Source: Mitsuaria sp. WAJ17
GTDB lineage: Bacteria > Pseudomonadota > Gammaproteobacteria > Burkholderiales > Burkholderiaceae_C
Length of the DNA: 64,000 nucleotides
Assembly: GCF_014174515.1 (NCBI RefSeq)
Contig: NZ_JACJUG010000006.1
Span: forward strand, 124,001 to 188,000
Direction: 5' to 3'
The notes beneath the pieces are model-generated. The model was not told the DNA's origin. It worked only from the letters and a program-made list of their open reading frames with translations, and made no database searches. Numbering within the stretch: the stretch's first letter is position 1; each line of letters starts with the position of its first letter. This document shows, piece by piece, positions 16,392-24,343 of the stretch. A program made the translations under genes and the position numbers.

Positions 16392-16808
16392 ATGTTCAAG
16401 TGGAGCGCCTTCAAGTCAGTATCGCCCCGGGGCGGGGCAGGCGAAAGCCGTCAGGCCCGCGGAGCAGAGGCCGAGCAGCGCGCGCTGCGGCATCTGCAGG
16501 CGCAGGGCATGCGGCTGCTGGAGCGCAATTATCGGGTGGCGCAGGGGCCCCATGCCCCGGGCGGCGAGATCGATCTCATCCTGCAGGACCCCGCCGGCAG
16601 CCTGGTCTTCGTCGAGGTGCGCGCTCGCCGCTCGGCCGCGCATGGTGGCGCGGCGGCCTCCATTGGCGCCGGCAAGCGCCGCCGCATCCTGCTGGCGGCC
16701 CAGCACTACCTGTTGCGTTATCGCCGGCCGCCGCCCTGCCGCTTCGACGTCATCGCCATCGATGGCCGCCAGCTGCTCTGGCTGCAGGCCGCTTTCGACG
16801 CCGGGTAA
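16392..16808 (+). CDS. yraN: YraN/UPF0102-family nuclease-fold protein
   Basis: 138 residues from ATG 16392, with AGAGG six bases upstream; an earlier in-frame GTG at 16326 lies inside rsmI and is rejected. The UPF0102 core is RGAEAEQRALRHLQAQGMRLLERNYR, then GGEIDLILQD and LVFVEVRAR, which give the E-x-D...E-V-R arrangement of the Holliday-junction-resolvase/restriction-endonuclease fold. Activity is not established. It is the first gene of a three-gene run with diaA and dolP, the same order as in E. coli (yraN-diaA-yraP), except that lpoA (yraM) is absent. Confidence 0.9.
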   Translation: MFKWSAFKSVSPRGGAGESRQARGAEAEQRALRHLQAQGMRLLERNYRVAQGPHAPGGEIDLILQDPAGSLVFVEVRARRSAAHGGAAASIGAGKRRRILLAAQHYLLRYRRPPPCRFDVIAIDGRQLLWLQAAFDAG

Positions 16809-16847
16809 GTCCATGTCGGGCCAGACGCTGGCTTATCATTCGCGCCA

Positions 16848-17432
16848 ATGCTTGAACAACGCATCCAACAACAGTTCTTCGAGAGCGCCGACCTGCTCTA
16901 CCAGGTCGCAGAGCCGCTCTCGCGCCCCATGGCCCTGGCAGCCCAGATGCTGGTCGATGGCATCACCGGTGGCGGCCGCCTGCTGTGCGCCGGCGTCGGC
17001 CTGGCCGCGCAGGATGCCAGCTACCTGGCCGCGCTGCTGACGGGCCGCTTCGAGCAGGAGCGCCCCGGCCTGGCCGCCATCGCCATCAACGCTCTGCTGC
17101 ACCAGGGCCCGGGCCCGCTGGACGAAGCGGCCGCCCTGGCACGGCAAATCCAGACCCTGGGCCATCCGGGCGACCTGCTGCTGCTGATCGACAACCCCAG
17201 CGGCAGCGGCCAGACCCTGGTGCCCCTGCTGGAGGCCGCCCATGCCCAGGACATGAGCGTGGTGCTGCTCAGCGGCAGCCAGGACGAGCCGCTGCGCACG
17301 GCCCTGCTGGACACCGATGTCCAGCTGCGCCTCCCCCACAGCCGCTTCGCCCGCGTGGCCGAGGGCTACCGCTTGCTGTGCCACTGCCTCAGCGACGCCA
17401 TCGACGCCCAGCTGCTGGGTATCGAGGAATGA
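16848..17432 (+). CDS. diaA: SIS-domain protein, DiaA-like
   Basis: 194 residues with a single SIS (sugar isomerase) domain. In E. coli DiaA is a tetramer that binds DnaA and promotes timely replication initiation; the related GmhA is a sedoheptulose-7-phosphate isomerase. DiaA is preferred because of the neighbours (yraN before, dolP after, rsmI divergent). The N-terminus MLEQRIQQQFFESADLLYQVAE matches the DnaA-facing helix region of DiaA-type proteins. The substrate loop reads LLIDNPSGSGQTLV, with NPSGSG in place of the more usual TSGNS, so sugar isomerase activity is doubtful. It follows yraN after 39 bases. The GmhA alternative cannot be ruled out by sequence reading alone. Confidence 0.8.
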   Translation: MLEQRIQQQFFESADLLYQVAEPLSRPMALAAQMLVDGITGGGRLLCAGVGLAAQDASYLAALLTGRFEQERPGLAAIAINALLHQGPGPLDEAAALARQIQTLGHPGDLLLLIDNPSGSGQTLVPLLEAAHAQDMSVVLLSGSQDEPLRTALLDTDVQLRLPHSRFARVAEGYRLLCHCLSDAIDAQLLGIEE

Positions 17433-17464
17433 CTTTTTGCTGATCCGGTCGCGGCTGATCGAAT

Positions 17465-17478
17465 CAAGACCTGACCCC
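17465..17478 (-). repeat. Exact copy of 14-bp repeat GGGGTCAGGTCTTG
   Basis: CAAGACCTGACCCC on the plus strand, in the 58-base gap between diaA and dolP and ending 12 bases before the dolP ATG. It therefore occupies the place just upstream of the dolP ribosome-binding site. Confidence 0.85.
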
Positions 17479-17490
17479 AAGGCTGAACCC

Positions 17491-18150
17491 ATGCAAGCAA
17501 ACCCCTCGCGCAGGCTGCGCGCCCATTCCGCCCTTTGCGTCCTTCCCCTTGTCGCCGCGCTGGGCTGCGGCCTGCTGACGGCCTGCGCGCCGCTGGTGGT
17601 GGGCGGCATGGTCGGCACCGCCATGGTGGCCACCGACCGCCGCACCTCTGGGACCCAGTTGGAAGACCAGGGCATCGAGCTCAAGGCGGGCAAGCGCCTG
17701 GCCGACAAGCTTGGCGACCGCGTCCACATCAACGTCAACAGCTATAACCGCGTGGTGCTGCTGACCGGCGAGACCCGCAATGAGGAAGACCGGGCCGAGG
17801 CCGAGCGCATCGTGGCCGAGGTCGAGAACGTGGGGCGCGTGGCCAATGAGCTGCAAGTGGGCTTCATCAGCTCGCTGAGCTCCCGCTCCAACGACGTGCT
17901 CATCGCCGGCAAGATCAAGGCCAGCCTGGTCGATGCGCGCGAGCTGATCTCCAATGCCTTCTACGTGGTCGTGGAACGCGGCGAGGTCTTCATGCTGGGC
18001 CGCGTGACCGAACGCGAGGCGCACCGCGCCACCGAGATCGCCCGTGGCGTGGCGGGCGTCAAAAAGGTGGTGCGCATGTACGAGATCATTTCCGAAGAGG
18101 AACTGGCTCGCACGGCACCCAAGCCGCCCAAGGCCAGCGAGTCCAGATAA
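17491..18150 (+). CDS. dolP: Division/outer-membrane lipoprotein with two BON domains
   Basis: 219-residue lipoprotein from ATG 17491. A lipobox LLTAC is near residue 35 (LLTACAPLVVGG), so the mature protein is anchored by Cys. Two BON domains follow, about residues 70-135 (HINVNSYNRVVLLTGETRNEEDR) and 145-210 (NAFYVVVERGEVFMLGRVTEREAHRA). BON domains bind phospholipid, and E. coli DolP (YraP) supports outer-membrane integrity and amidase regulation at the division site. It is the last gene of yraN-diaA-dolP. The repeat copy at 17465-17478 sits in its 5' leader. Confidence 0.92.
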   Translation: MQANPSRRLRAHSALCVLPLVAALGCGLLTACAPLVVGGMVGTAMVATDRRTSGTQLEDQGIELKAGKRLADKLGDRVHINVNSYNRVVLLTGETRNEEDRAEAERIVAEVENVGRVANELQVGFISSLSSRSNDVLIAGKIKASLVDARELISNAFYVVVERGEVFMLGRVTEREAHRATEIARGVAGVKKVVRMYEIISEEELARTAPKPPKASESR

Positions 18151-18318
18151 CCCCCTGCGGCCTGCGCCCCCCCGAGGGGCTGCACCGGTAGCCCGGCAGC
18201 GCCGGATCAGCGGTGTTCGTGCAGGAGCGAGCGCCGGCTGCGCCGAGCGCTCATTATTTCGGTTGCGGTAGTGAGGGGCGCTGGGCGACTGTCCTGCTCC
18301 CTGGTGCGCGTCGCGTGT

Positions 18319-19227
18319 TCAGCGCAGGCGCTTGATCAGGCTGGAGGTGTCCCAACGGCCGCCGCCCAGCCCCTGCACATCGGCGTAGAACTGGTCCACG
18401 AGGGCAGTGACGGGCAGCCTGGCACCATTGCGACGGGCTTCGTCCAGGACCAGGCCCAGGTCCTTGCGCATCCAATCCACGGCGAAGCCGAAGTTGAACT
18501 GGTCATCGACCATGGTCTTGCCGCGGTTGTCCATCTGCCAGCTCTGAGCCGCGCCCTTGCCGATCACCTCGAGCACCTGCTTCATGTCCAGGCCCGCACG
18601 GCCGCCGAACGCAATGGCTTCGGCCAGGCCCTGCACCAGGCCCGCGATGCAGATCTGGTTGACCATCTTGGCCAGTTGGCCGGCCCCAGGCTCGCCCACG
18701 CGGGTCACGGCGCGCGAGAAGGCCTGGGCGACGGGCTTCATGGTCTCAAAGGGATCAGCGTCGCCGCCACACATGACGGTCAGCTGGCCGTTGACGGCGC
18801 CAGCCTGCCCGCCGGACACCGGGGCGTCAACGAAGTGCAGGCCGCGCGAGCGTGCCACACCGTGCATCTCGCGGGCCACTTCGGCCGAGGCCGTGGTGTG
18901 GTCCACGAGGATGGCGCCCGGCTTCATGCCGGCAAAGGCGCCGGTCTCGCCCAGCAGCACGGAGCGCAGGTCATCATCATTGCCCACGCAGACAAAGACC
19001 ACGTCTGCGTCGCGTGCGGCCTGGGCCGGCGTGTCCGCCGCGGCACCGCCGAACTCGGCCACCCAGGCCTGGGCCTTGGCCGCGCTGCGGTTGTAGACGG
19101 TCACCGCATGACCGGCACGGGCCAGGTGGCCGGCCATGGGCAGGCCCATCACTCCCAGGCCGATGAAGGCGGTGCGCCGGGGCGTGGCGGGCTCATAGCT
19201 GCGCGTGGTGTTGATGCTGTCGGCCAT
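18319..19227 (-). CDS. NAD(P)-dependent beta-hydroxyacid dehydrogenase
   Basis: 302 residues of the 3-hydroxyisobutyrate/tartronate-semialdehyde reductase family. The Rossmann signature is TAFIGLGVMGLPMAGHLARAGHAVTVYNRS. The substrate-binding motif VDAPVSGGQAGAVNGQLTVMCGG and the catalytic lysine region (GEPGAGQLAKMVNQI) are intact. Which of 3-hydroxyisobutyrate, tartronate semialdehyde or another 2-methyl-3-hydroxyacid is used is not decidable from sequence. It lies 11 bases downstream of the pilU stop on the opposite reading order: pilU ends at 19239 and this gene starts at 19227, both on the minus strand, so it can be read through from pilU. Confidence 0.88.
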   Translation of the reverse strand: MADSINTTRSYEPATPRRTAFIGLGVMGLPMAGHLARAGHAVTVYNRSAAKAQAWVAEFGGAAADTPAQAARDADVVFVCVGNDDDLRSVLLGETGAFAGMKPGAILVDHTTASAEVAREMHGVARSRGLHFVDAPVSGGQAGAVNGQLTVMCGGDADPFETMKPVAQAFSRAVTRVGEPGAGQLAKMVNQICIAGLVQGLAEAIAFGGRAGLDMKQVLEVIGKGAAQSWQMDNRGKTMVDDQFNFGFAVDWMRKDLGLVLDEARRNGARLPVTALVDQFYADVQGLGGGRWDTSSLIKRLR

Positions 19228-19238
19228 GGCTGCGGTGA

Positions 19239-20375
19239 TCAGAGGATGGTGAGGTGTTCAGTGCCCTGGCTGAGCTCGCCGCTACGGGCGCGCTCGCTGT
19301 TGAGCTTGATCTGCAGGCGCAGGTCGTTGACGGAGTCGGCGTTGCGCAGGGCGTCTTCGTAGTTGATGCGACCGAACTCGTAGAGGTCAAACAGGGCCTG
19401 GTCGAAGGTCTGCATGCCCTGCTCCCGCGAGCGCTTCATGATCTCCTTGATCTCACCGACCTCGCCCTTGAAGATCATGTCCGAGATCAGCGGCGTGTTG
19501 AGCAGGATCTCCACGGCAGCGATCCGGCCCTTGCCCTCGCGGCGCGGCAGCAGGCGCTGAGAGACGATGGAGCGCAGGTTCAGCGAGAGATCCATCAGCA
19601 ACTGGGCGCGGCGCTCCTCGGGGAAGAAGTTGATGATGCGGTCCAGGGCCTGGTTGGCGCTGTTGGCGTGCAGGGTGGCCATGCACAAATGGCCGGTCTC
19701 GGCGAAGGCCACGGCGTGCTCCATGGTCTCGCGGTCGCGGATTTCGCCCATGAGGATGACGTCCGGCGCCTGGCGCAGCGTGTTCTTCAGCGCGATGTCC
19801 CAGTTGTCGGTGTCCAGGCCCAGCTCGCGCTGGCTGACGATGCAGTTCTTGTGCGGATGCACGAACTCCACCGGGTCCTCGATGGTGATGATGTGGCCGT
19901 AGGTCGTCTCGTTGCGATGGTCGATCATCGCCGCCAGCGTCGTGCTCTTGCCCGAGCCGGTGGCCCCCACCACGATCACCAGGCCGCGCTTGGTGAGCAC
20001 CACATCCTTGAGGATGGGCGGCAGGTCCAGGGATTCAATGCTGGGCAGATTCTGCGGAATCGTCCGCAGCACCAAGGCCACGTGCCCCTGCTGCAGGTAG
20101 GCATTGACCCGGAAGCGGCCGATGCCCTGCGGCGAAATCGCGAAGTTGCACTCTTTGTTCTTCTCGAAGTCGGCCGCCTGCTTGTCGTTCATGATGGAAC
20201 GTGCCAATTGCAGGGTGTGCTGCCCGCTGAGCGGCTGCGGCGAGACCTTGGTCACCTTGCCATCCACCTTGATGGCCGGCGGGAAATCCGCCGTCAGGAA
20301 CAGGTCGGAACCCTTGCGCGAGACCATCAGCCGAAGCAGGTCGTTGATGAATTTCGAGGCCTGATCGCGTTCCAT
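19239..20375 (-). CDS. pilU: Type IV pilus retraction ATPase PilU
   Basis: Accessory hexameric AAA+ motor that helps PilT depolymerise type IV pili. 378 residues from ATG 20375, which has AAGGAC eight bases upstream (a start at 20393 lacks one). Walker A is GATGSGKSTT, the Asp box ITIEDPVEF, Walker B-region LMGEIRDRETMEHAVAF and His box GHLCMATLHA. Unlike PilT it lacks the AIRNLIRE retraction motif, having NTPLISDMIFKGEVGEIKEIM instead, typical of PilU. It follows pilT on the same strand after a 191-base gap. Confidence 0.96.
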   Translation of the reverse strand: MERDQASKFINDLLRLMVSRKGSDLFLTADFPPAIKVDGKVTKVSPQPLSGQHTLQLARSIMNDKQAADFEKNKECNFAISPQGIGRFRVNAYLQQGHVALVLRTIPQNLPSIESLDLPPILKDVVLTKRGLVIVVGATGSGKSTTLAAMIDHRNETTYGHIITIEDPVEFVHPHKNCIVSQRELGLDTDNWDIALKNTLRQAPDVILMGEIRDRETMEHAVAFAETGHLCMATLHANSANQALDRIINFFPEERRAQLLMDLSLNLRSIVSQRLLPRREGKGRIAAVEILLNTPLISDMIFKGEVGEIKEIMKRSREQGMQTFDQALFDLYEFGRINYEDALRNADSVNDLRLQIKLNSERARSGELSQGTEHLTIL

Positions 20376-20566
20376 GCTGGGGTGTCCTTCCATGCCCTCC
20401 GGGGGCCAAAGCGGCGCGCATCTTGCATCAGGACGCGCGGTTCAGGGGTGACGGAATGTCTCGCCTCGGGGCCTGCGGCAGCTGGGCCAGGGCCGCCTCG
20501 GCAGGACGCCGTTCGCGGTTCGTCGAGGGCAGCCCGGCCGGGGACCGCCCGCGGATCCTCATGCGG

Positions 20567-21610
20567 TCAGCCGGGGAAGTTCTCCGGGAACTTGGCTTTG
20601 GCACGGGCCTCGGCCGGCGAAATCACATTGCGGCGCACCAGATCGGCAAGGTTCTGGTCCAGGGTCTGCATGCCCTGGGAGTTGCCGGTCTGGATGGCCG
20701 AGTACATCTGGGCGACCTTGTTCTCGCGGATCAGGTTGCGCACAGCCGAGGTGCCCAGCATGATCTCGTGCGCCGCCACGCGGCCGCTGCCGTCCTTGAG
20801 TTTGCAAAGGGTCTGCGAGATCACGGCCACCAGGGACTCCGACACCATGGCCCGCACCATCTCCTTTTCGGCAGCGGGAAAGACATCGACGATACGGTCG
20901 ATGGTCTTGGCGGCGGAGCTGGTGTGCAGGGTGCCGAAGACCAGGTGACCCGTCTCGGCCGCGGTCAGGGCCAGGCGGATGGTCTCGAGGTCCCGCAACT
21001 CACCCACCAGCACGGCGTCCGGATCCTCGCGGAGGGCGGAGCGCAGGGCGTTGGCAAAGCTCAGCGTATGGGGGCCGACCTCGCGCTGGTTGATCAGGCA
21101 CTTCTTGGACTCGTGCACGAATTCGATCGGATCCTCGATGGTCAGGATGTGCCCGTACTCGTTCTCGTTGAGGTGGTTGACCATGCCGGCCAGCGTGGTC
21201 GATTTGCCTGAGCCCGTGGGGCCGGTCACCAGCACCAGGCCGCGCGGCTTCAGGGCCAGGTCGGCGAAGACCTTGGGCGCATTGAGCTGCTCCAGCGTCA
21301 GGATCTTGGAGGGAATGGTCCGGAACACGGCGCCGGCGCCGCGGTTCTGGTTGAAGGCATTGACCCGGAAGCGGGCCAGGCCCTGGATCTCGAAGGAGAA
21401 GTCGCACTCCAGCGTCTCTTCGTAGTTCTTGCGCTGGGCGTCGTTCATGATGTCGTACACCATGTCGTGCACCTGGCGGTGCTCCAGCGCCTCGACGTTG
21501 ATGCGTCGCACGTCTCCGTGCACCCGGATCATGGGCGGCAGCCCGGCAGAGAGGTGAAGATCGGAGGCCTTGTTCTTGACCGAGAATGCCAGCAGTTGTG
21601 TGATGTCCAT
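20567..21610 (-). CDS. pilT: Type IV pilus twitching motility protein PilT
   Basis: Hexameric ATPase that powers pilus retraction and twitching motility. 347 residues, normal. N-terminus MDITQLLAFSVKNKASDLHLSAG is highly conserved. Walker A is GPTGSGKSTTLAGM, the Asp box LTIEDPIEF, the Walker B region LVGELRDLETIRLAL and the His box GHLVFGTLH. The diagnostic retraction motif is present in the form SAVRNLIRENK. It is divergent from the yggS-type gene with only 26 bases between start codons, so promoter elements must overlap the neighbouring coding sequences. Confidence 0.98.
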   Translation of the reverse strand: MDITQLLAFSVKNKASDLHLSAGLPPMIRVHGDVRRINVEALEHRQVHDMVYDIMNDAQRKNYEETLECDFSFEIQGLARFRVNAFNQNRGAGAVFRTIPSKILTLEQLNAPKVFADLALKPRGLVLVTGPTGSGKSTTLAGMVNHLNENEYGHILTIEDPIEFVHESKKCLINQREVGPHTLSFANALRSALREDPDAVLVGELRDLETIRLALTAAETGHLVFGTLHTSSAAKTIDRIVDVFPAAEKEMVRAMVSESLVAVISQTLCKLKDGSGRVAAHEIMLGTSAVRNLIRENKVAQMYSAIQTGNSQGMQTLDQNLADLVRRNVISPAEARAKAKFPENFPG

Positions 21611-21636
21611 GGTGTGGGCGATAAGCGTAGGCCATT

Positions 21637-22335
21637 ATGGCGACGATCAAAGAGAACATTCAAGAAGTGCACCGCCGGCTTGCCAAAGCCTGCACGGATG
21701 CGGCTCGGCCCCCCTCGGCCGTCCGCCTGCTGGTGGTCAGCAAGACCTTTGACGCCACGGCCGTGCGCGAGGCCCATGCCGCCGGCGAGCGGGCCTTCGG
21801 CGAGAACTATGTGCAGGAGGGCCTGGACAAGATCCACGCATTGGCGGACCTGCGGGCCGGCATCGAGTGGCACCTGATCGGCCCGCTGCAGAGCAACAAG
21901 ACCCGCGTGGTGGCTGAGTCCTTCGACTGGGTGCACACGGTGGACCGGCTCAAGATTGCCCAGCGCCTCTCGGAGCAGCGCCCATTGGGCCTGCCGCCGC
22001 TGCAGGTCTGTCTGCAGGTGAACATCAGCGGCGAGGCCAGCAAGAGCGGCCTGGCCCCCGAGGCGGTACCGGCCCTGGCCGTGCAGATCGCCCAGTTGCC
22101 GCGCCTGAAGCTGCGCGGCCTGATGGCCATCCCCGAGCCCGCCGCCGACCTCGAATCCCAGCGCCTGCCTCATCGTCATCTGGCCCGCCTGCTGCGCAGC
22201 CTGCAGGACCAGGGCCTGGCCCTCGACACACTCAGCATGGGCATGAGCGCCGACCTGGAAGCCGCCGTCATGGAGGGCGCCACTCTGGTGCGCGTGGGGT
22301 CGGCCATCTTCGGCTCGCGGCCGGTTCAGCCCTGA
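21637..22335 (+). CDS. yggS: Pyridoxal phosphate homeostasis protein (YggS/PLPBP)
   Basis: Single-domain PLP-binding TIM-barrel protein that buffers free PLP; no enzyme activity is known for the family. 232 residues. The PLP lysine is K36 in LLVVSKTFDA. The blocks FGENYVQE, WHLIGPLQSNK, LQVNISGEASKSG, GLMAIP and LSMGMSADLEAAV are all present. The divergent pilT-yggS arrangement is widely conserved in proteobacteria. Its TGA overlaps the ATG of the next cytochrome gene by one base, so translation is probably coupled. Confidence 0.95.
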   Translation: MATIKENIQEVHRRLAKACTDAARPPSAVRLLVVSKTFDATAVREAHAAGERAFGENYVQEGLDKIHALADLRAGIEWHLIGPLQSNKTRVVAESFDWVHTVDRLKIAQRLSEQRPLGLPPLQVCLQVNISGEASKSGLAPEAVPALAVQIAQLPRLKLRGLMAIPEPAADLESQRLPHRHLARLLRSLQDQGLALDTLSMGMSADLEAAVMEGATLVRVGSAIFGSRPVQP

Positions 22336-23051
22336 TGCGGACCGTGGCGCGAGCGGCGCTGCGTCGAGGGTCCATGCCGGTGCTGGGCCTGCTGCTGGCC
22401 TGCGCGGCCCAGGCCCCGCTGGCAGCGCCCTTCGAAGACAGCATGGCCCAGCGCCTGCTGGCCTGCACCGGTTGCCACGGCCCCCAAGGCCGCGCCGGAC
22501 GCGACGGCTACTACCCCCGCCTGGCGGGCAAGCCGGCCGGCTACCTGTACCAGCAGCTCCTGAGCTTCCGCGACGGGCGTCGACAGTACGGTCCCATGAA
22601 CACGCTGCTGGCGCCGCTCAGCGACGACTACCTGCAGGACGTCGCCACCCATTTCGCCAACCTGGAGCTGCCCTACCCGCCGCCCCAGTCGCGCGCTCCC
22701 GCGCCGGCAGACCAGCAACGGGCACAGGCCCTCGTCCGGCAAGGCCAGGCTCAGCGCAAGCTGCCCGCTTGCCAGCAATGCCATGGCGAAGCGCTGCTGG
22801 GCCGCCAGCCCGGCGTGCCCGGCCTGCTGGGCCTGCCGCGTGATTACCTCCTGGCGCAGCTGGCCGCCTGGCGCCTGGGCGAGCGCCGCTCGAAGGCGCC
22901 CGACTGCATGGCGGACATTGCCCGCCGGCTCGATCCCGAGGACATCCGCGCCCTGGCCAACTGGCTGTCCGCACAGGCCGTGCCGGCCGGCGCCAAGCCT
23001 GCGCCGGTGTCTGAACAGCCGCTGCCGCTGCGCTGCGGAGGCCTGCCATGA
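22335..23051 (+). CDS. Dihaem cytochrome c (c4/c553-like)
   Basis: 238-residue secreted electron carrier. A signal peptide ends near LAAPFEDS (about residue 30). Two CxxCH haem-c sites are present, CTGCHG and CQQCHG, one in each half, giving a two-domain cytochrome c4-like layout. The first domain has the YYPRLAGKPAGYLYQQL segment and a distal PMNTLLAPL methionine; the second has LLGLPRDYLLAQLAAWRLGERR, but its axial methionine is probably the CMADIA one. The ATG overlaps the yggS stop (TGATG) and its stop overlaps the next gene by four bases, so yggS and both cytochromes form a tightly coupled operon. Confidence 0.88.
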   Translation: MRTVARAALRRGSMPVLGLLLACAAQAPLAAPFEDSMAQRLLACTGCHGPQGRAGRDGYYPRLAGKPAGYLYQQLLSFRDGRRQYGPMNTLLAPLSDDYLQDVATHFANLELPYPPPQSRAPAPADQQRAQALVRQGQAQRKLPACQQCHGEALLGRQPGVPGLLGLPRDYLLAQLAAWRLGERRSKAPDCMADIARRLDPEDIRALANWLSAQAVPAGAKPAPVSEQPLPLRCGGLP

Positions 23052-24343
23052 GGCCCCGACTGCCGCTGGCCCTGAAGTTGCTGGGCGGGGTCCTGCTGGC
23101 GGGGTCAGGTCTTGCTTTCTGGGTATGGATGGCCAACCGGCCGGCGCCACTGCCGACGGCGCCGCCGGCCGTGCCCCCTGCCGAGCAGCAGGCCCGCGGA
23201 GCCTATCTCGCCCGCGTGGGCAATTGCGCCGGCTGCCACACCGCCCCGGGGGGCGTGCCCTTGGCCGGCGGGCGCGCCATCCCCACGCCCTTCGGCACGG
23301 TCTATAGCAGCAACCTCACGGCCGATGCCGAGACCGGCCTGGGCCGTTGGTCGCCCGAAGATTTCTGGCGCGCCCTGCACGAAGGCCGCGGCCGCGATGG
23401 CCGCCTGCTGAGCCCGGCCTTCCCCTACACCAGCTACACCCTGCTCAGCCGCGCAGACAGCGATGCCCTGTTGCGCCATTTCCAGGCGCAGGCGCCGGTG
23501 CGCTCGGCCCAGCGCCCGCAGGCCCTGCGATGGCCCTATGGCACGCAGCCGGCACTGGCCGTGTGGCGCGCCCTCTTCTTTCGTCCGGCCACCTTCTCGC
23601 CCAATCCACGCCGGGACGCGGCCTGGAATCGCGGCGCCTACCTCAGCCAGGGCCTGGCCCACTGCAATGCCTGCCATGGCAGCCGCAATGCACTGGGCGC
23701 GCCGCAGGACCCCGACCGATTCGACGGCGGACTGCTGCTCGGCCTGGGCTGGTACGCACCGTCCCTGCATCGCGCGGAGGAAGGCGGTCTGCAGGCCTGG
23801 TCCCGGGGCGAGATCGAGGCCTGGCTGCGCAGCGGCGTCGCCACGCAGGGCCTCGCGCAGGGGCCCATGGCCGAGGTGGTCATGGGCAGCACCCGGCACC
23901 TGAACGCAGAGGACCTCACCGCCATGGCCGTCTACCTGAAGTCCCTGCCTGCCGCGCCGGCAGCCCGCCCCATCACCGAGCGCGCGCCAGCGGTCGGGGC
24001 CCAGGGCCAGTTGGGGGCCGAGCTGTACAAGACGCACTGCCAGTCATGCCATGGCGAGCAGGGCCAGGGGCGGCCAGGCGTCTATCCGCCGCTGAAGGGC
24101 AGCCGCCTGGTGACGCAGGACTCGCCCCTCAACCTTGTGCGCCTGGTACAGCAGGGTGGCTTCGCCCCCGCAACGCCCGAGCACCCGCGGCCCTTCGGCA
24201 TGCCGCCCTTTGCCGGCAGCTTCGATGCCGAGCAGCTCGCCGCGCTGCTGAGCCATGTCCGCAACAGCTGGGGCCAGCAGGCGGGCGCACTCAGTGCCCG
24301 GCAGGTCCAGGCCCTGACCAACGACATGGGCACAAACCCCTAA
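23048..24343 (+). CDS. Trihaem membrane-anchored cytochrome c
   Basis: 431 residues with one N-terminal membrane anchor (about residues 8-29) and three CxxCH sites: CAGCHT, CNACHG and CQSCHG. This is the layout of the cytochrome c subunits of alcohol, gluconate and aldehyde dehydrogenases (AdhB/GndhC-like), which pass electrons from a periplasmic dehydrogenase to quinone or oxidase. The first domain shows the family stretch GGRAIPTPFGTVYSSNLT. No dehydrogenase catalytic subunit lies in this window, so its partner is unknown; the dihaem cytochrome just upstream is the obvious one. It overlaps that gene by four bases (ATGA). A copy of the 14-bp repeat lies inside the membrane-anchor codons. Confidence 0.88.
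   Translation: MRPRLPLALKLLGGVLLAGSGLAFWVWMANRPAPLPTAPPAVPPAEQQARGAYLARVGNCAGCHTAPGGVPLAGGRAIPTPFGTVYSSNLTADAETGLGRWSPEDFWRALHEGRGRDGRLLSPAFPYTSYTLLSRADSDALLRHFQAQAPVRSAQRPQALRWPYGTQPALAVWRALFFRPATFSPNPRRDAAWNRGAYLSQGLAHCNACHGSRNALGAPQDPDRFDGGLLLGLGWYAPSLHRAEEGGLQAWSRGEIEAWLRSGVATQGLAQGPMAEVVMGSTRHLNAEDLTAMAVYLKSLPAAPAARPITERAPAVGAQGQLGAELYKTHCQSCHGEQGQGRPGVYPPLKGSRLVTQDSPLNLVRLVQQGGFAPATPEHPRPFGMPPFAGSFDAEQLAALLSHVRNSWGQQAGALSARQVQALTNDMGTNP
23101..23114 (+). repeat. Exact copy of 14-bp repeat GGGGTCAGGTCTTG, inside a cytochrome gene
   Basis: The repeat falls at codons 18-23 of the trihaem cytochrome gene and is translated as part of the membrane anchor (GSGLAF). Its exact match makes chance unlikely, so either the repeat was inserted in frame in a tolerant segment or it is a site selected at this place. 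Confidence 0.8.

Noticed and set aside
16376..16414. TTG start of rsmI 13 codons upstream
   Set aside because: It lacks a ribosome-binding site, overlaps the yraN start and is not needed for the family N-terminus.
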